NCBI GenBank assembly: GCA_045629205.1
Contig: JAZQQT010000112.1
Location: forward strand, 1-12,779
Length of the DNA stretch: 12,779 bases
Direction: 5' to 3'
From: JAZQLP01 sp045629205
GTDB lineage: Bacteria > Bacillota > Clostridia > Oscillospirales > UBA644
How positions within the stretch are numbered: position 1 is the stretch's first letter; each line of letters opens with the position of its first letter. The position numbers were made by a program, and so were the translations under genes. The notes beneath the pieces are model-generated. The model was not told the origin of the DNA. It saw nothing but the letters and a program-made list of their open reading frames with translations, and searched no databases. Shown one piece after another: positions 11,878 through 12,779 of the stretch.

Positions 11878-12779
11878 ATGTATACAAGATTGGGCGACAT
11901 GCTTGTCGGAGTCGGTGTTATTACCGAAGAACAGCTTCAATCGGCCCTCCAAAAACAAAAGGGCAGCGGTAAAAAACTCGGAACGGTTCTCATTGAAAAC
12001 GGTTATTTAAACCAGACTCAGCTTTTTAAAACCCTCGAAAGGCAGTTGGGTATTGATTTCGTAGACCTGAACAGTATTTCAATACCTGCCGAACTCGCTT
12101 CGATCATTCCGCGATCGATAGCAAAAAAACATAATATCATTCCCGTAAGCGCAACGAATACGGAAATTTCCATTGCGATGGATGAGCCGCTCAACTTTAT
12201 GGCCATTGAAGAAGTCAAAGCCATAACAAAGCGTAAAGTCATACCGATGCTTGCCACAACGGAAGGCATAACACGTGAAATCGCGAACCTATACGGAAGT
12301 GAAACGGCTGAAAAAGCTCTTGAAGATTTAAAAACCAGCGAAGATTTCGACGGCAAGACATCCGATAAGATTGATGCCAATGTCATCGGAACAGACAATG
12401 AAAATGAGGCGCCGACCATCAGACTTGTAAACAGTTTCCTCGAATACGCCGTAAACCAGAACTGTTCGGATATTCACATGGAGCCGCGCGAAACAAAGAT
12501 GGTCATCCGAATGAGAATCGACGGAACGCTCCGTCAGGTATTTGAGGTTCCGAAGAGCTCACAGAATGCCGTTGTAGCCCGTGTAAAGGTTATGGGAAAT
12601 ATGAATATAGCCGAACACAAAATACCTCTTGACGGACGAAGCAATATCCGGGTAAACGGCAAAGACGTCGACCTTCGTATTTCAACGCTGCCGACGATAT
12701 ACGGTGAAAAAGTCGTTATCCGTATGCTTTACAAGAGCACCGCTCTTTTAAGCACCGCCGGTATCGGATTGACGGGATC
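11878..12779 (+). CDS. pilB: Type IV pilus / type II secretion assembly ATPase (PilB/GspE family), 5' part, truncated by window edge
   Basis: 300 complete codons, open at the right edge. Residues 4-27 and 33-56 are two repeats of an R/K-L-G-x2-L-x10-L-x3-L-x2-Q motif separated by five residues, the layout of the MshEN domain that binds cyclic-di-GMP in MshE. A linker (about 140-178) leads to the secretion ATPase core: A-P-T-I-R-L-V-N (178-185), S-D-I-H-M-E-P (197-203), then I-A-E-H-K-I-P-L-D-G-R and R-I-S-T-L-P-T-I-Y-G-E-K. The Walker A, Asp box and tetracysteine metal motif would lie beyond the window. It is a cytoplasmic hexameric ATPase powering pilus extension, typically followed by pilT and pilC genes. 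The start follows AAGGAAG (11864-11870) by 7 nt. PilB is favoured over GspE because the context looks Gram-positive, which lacks type II secretion. Confidence 0.9.
   Translation, partial: MYTRLGDMLVGVGVITEEQLQSALQKQKGSGKKLGTVLIENGYLNQTQLFKTLERQLGIDFVDLNSISIPAELASIIPRSIAKKHNIIPVSATNTEISIAMDEPLNFMAIEEVKAITKRKVIPMLATTEGITREIANLYGSETAEKALEDLKTSEDFDGKTSDKIDANVIGTDNENEAPTIRLVNSFLEYAVNQNCSDIHMEPRETKMVIRMRIDGTLRQVFEVPKSSQNAVVARVKVMGNMNIAEHKIPLDGRSNIRVNGKDVDLRISTLPTIYGEKVVIRMLYKSTALLSTAGIGLTG

Overview
The window reads as a piece of a chromosome from an anaerobic, low-to-mid GC Gram-positive bacterium, most likely a member of the Clostridia. The reasons are a PerR-like regulator next to a flavin reductase/rubredoxin/rubrerythrin (typical anaerobe oxygen defence), strong purine-rich Shine-Dalgarno sites, Gram-positive-style lipoproteins, cytoplasmic clan GH-D glycosidases and a PilB-type pilus ATPase. 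Every gene I can support lies on the + strand. No tRNA, rRNA, CRISPR array, insertion sequence or phage gene is visible.

Layout. (1) 1-1456: the tail of a PerR/Fur regulator, then one long frame that joins a flavin reductase-rubredoxin protein (Hrb type) to a complete rubrerythrin, closed by a strong terminator. (2) 1457-5066: a consensus promoter (TTGACA-17-TATAAT) drives two tandem, clearly paralogous GH36-like alpha-galactosidases without signal peptides, closed by a second terminator. (3) 5202-11667: another consensus promoter drives an apparent seven-gene operon. It holds six head-to-tail copies of a roughly 310-320 residue lipoprotein of the alkaline phosphatase superfamily (type I phosphodiesterase-like), at a period of about 950-970 bp with 4-13 bp gaps, followed 2 bp later by an unrecognised protein with about four membrane segments, and then a terminator. 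(4) 11760-12779: a third promoter and the first 300 codons of a PilB/GspE-type assembly ATPase with a two-motif MshEN domain that fits the known cyclic-di-GMP binding consensus. The gene runs off the right edge before its Walker A motif.

The striking part is the six-fold lipoprotein array. Each copy starts with a signal peptide whose lipobox cysteine is residue 24. Five copies keep all the metal-ligand positions and the nucleophile Ser of the fold, while the sixth has lost a metal-ligand His. Catalytic blocks are shared patchwise at the nucleotide level (copies 1 and 4 around the nucleophile; copies 1, 2 and 3 near the C-terminus), which suggests recombination between copies, while the segments between catalytic motifs vary in length and sequence. 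I infer a set of surface-anchored phosphodiesterases or phosphatases that diversified in substrate or partner recognition. The substrate is not known from sequence. The neighbouring galactosidases could act on imported sugars released from the same polymer, but their separate promoter and terminator leave that link speculative.
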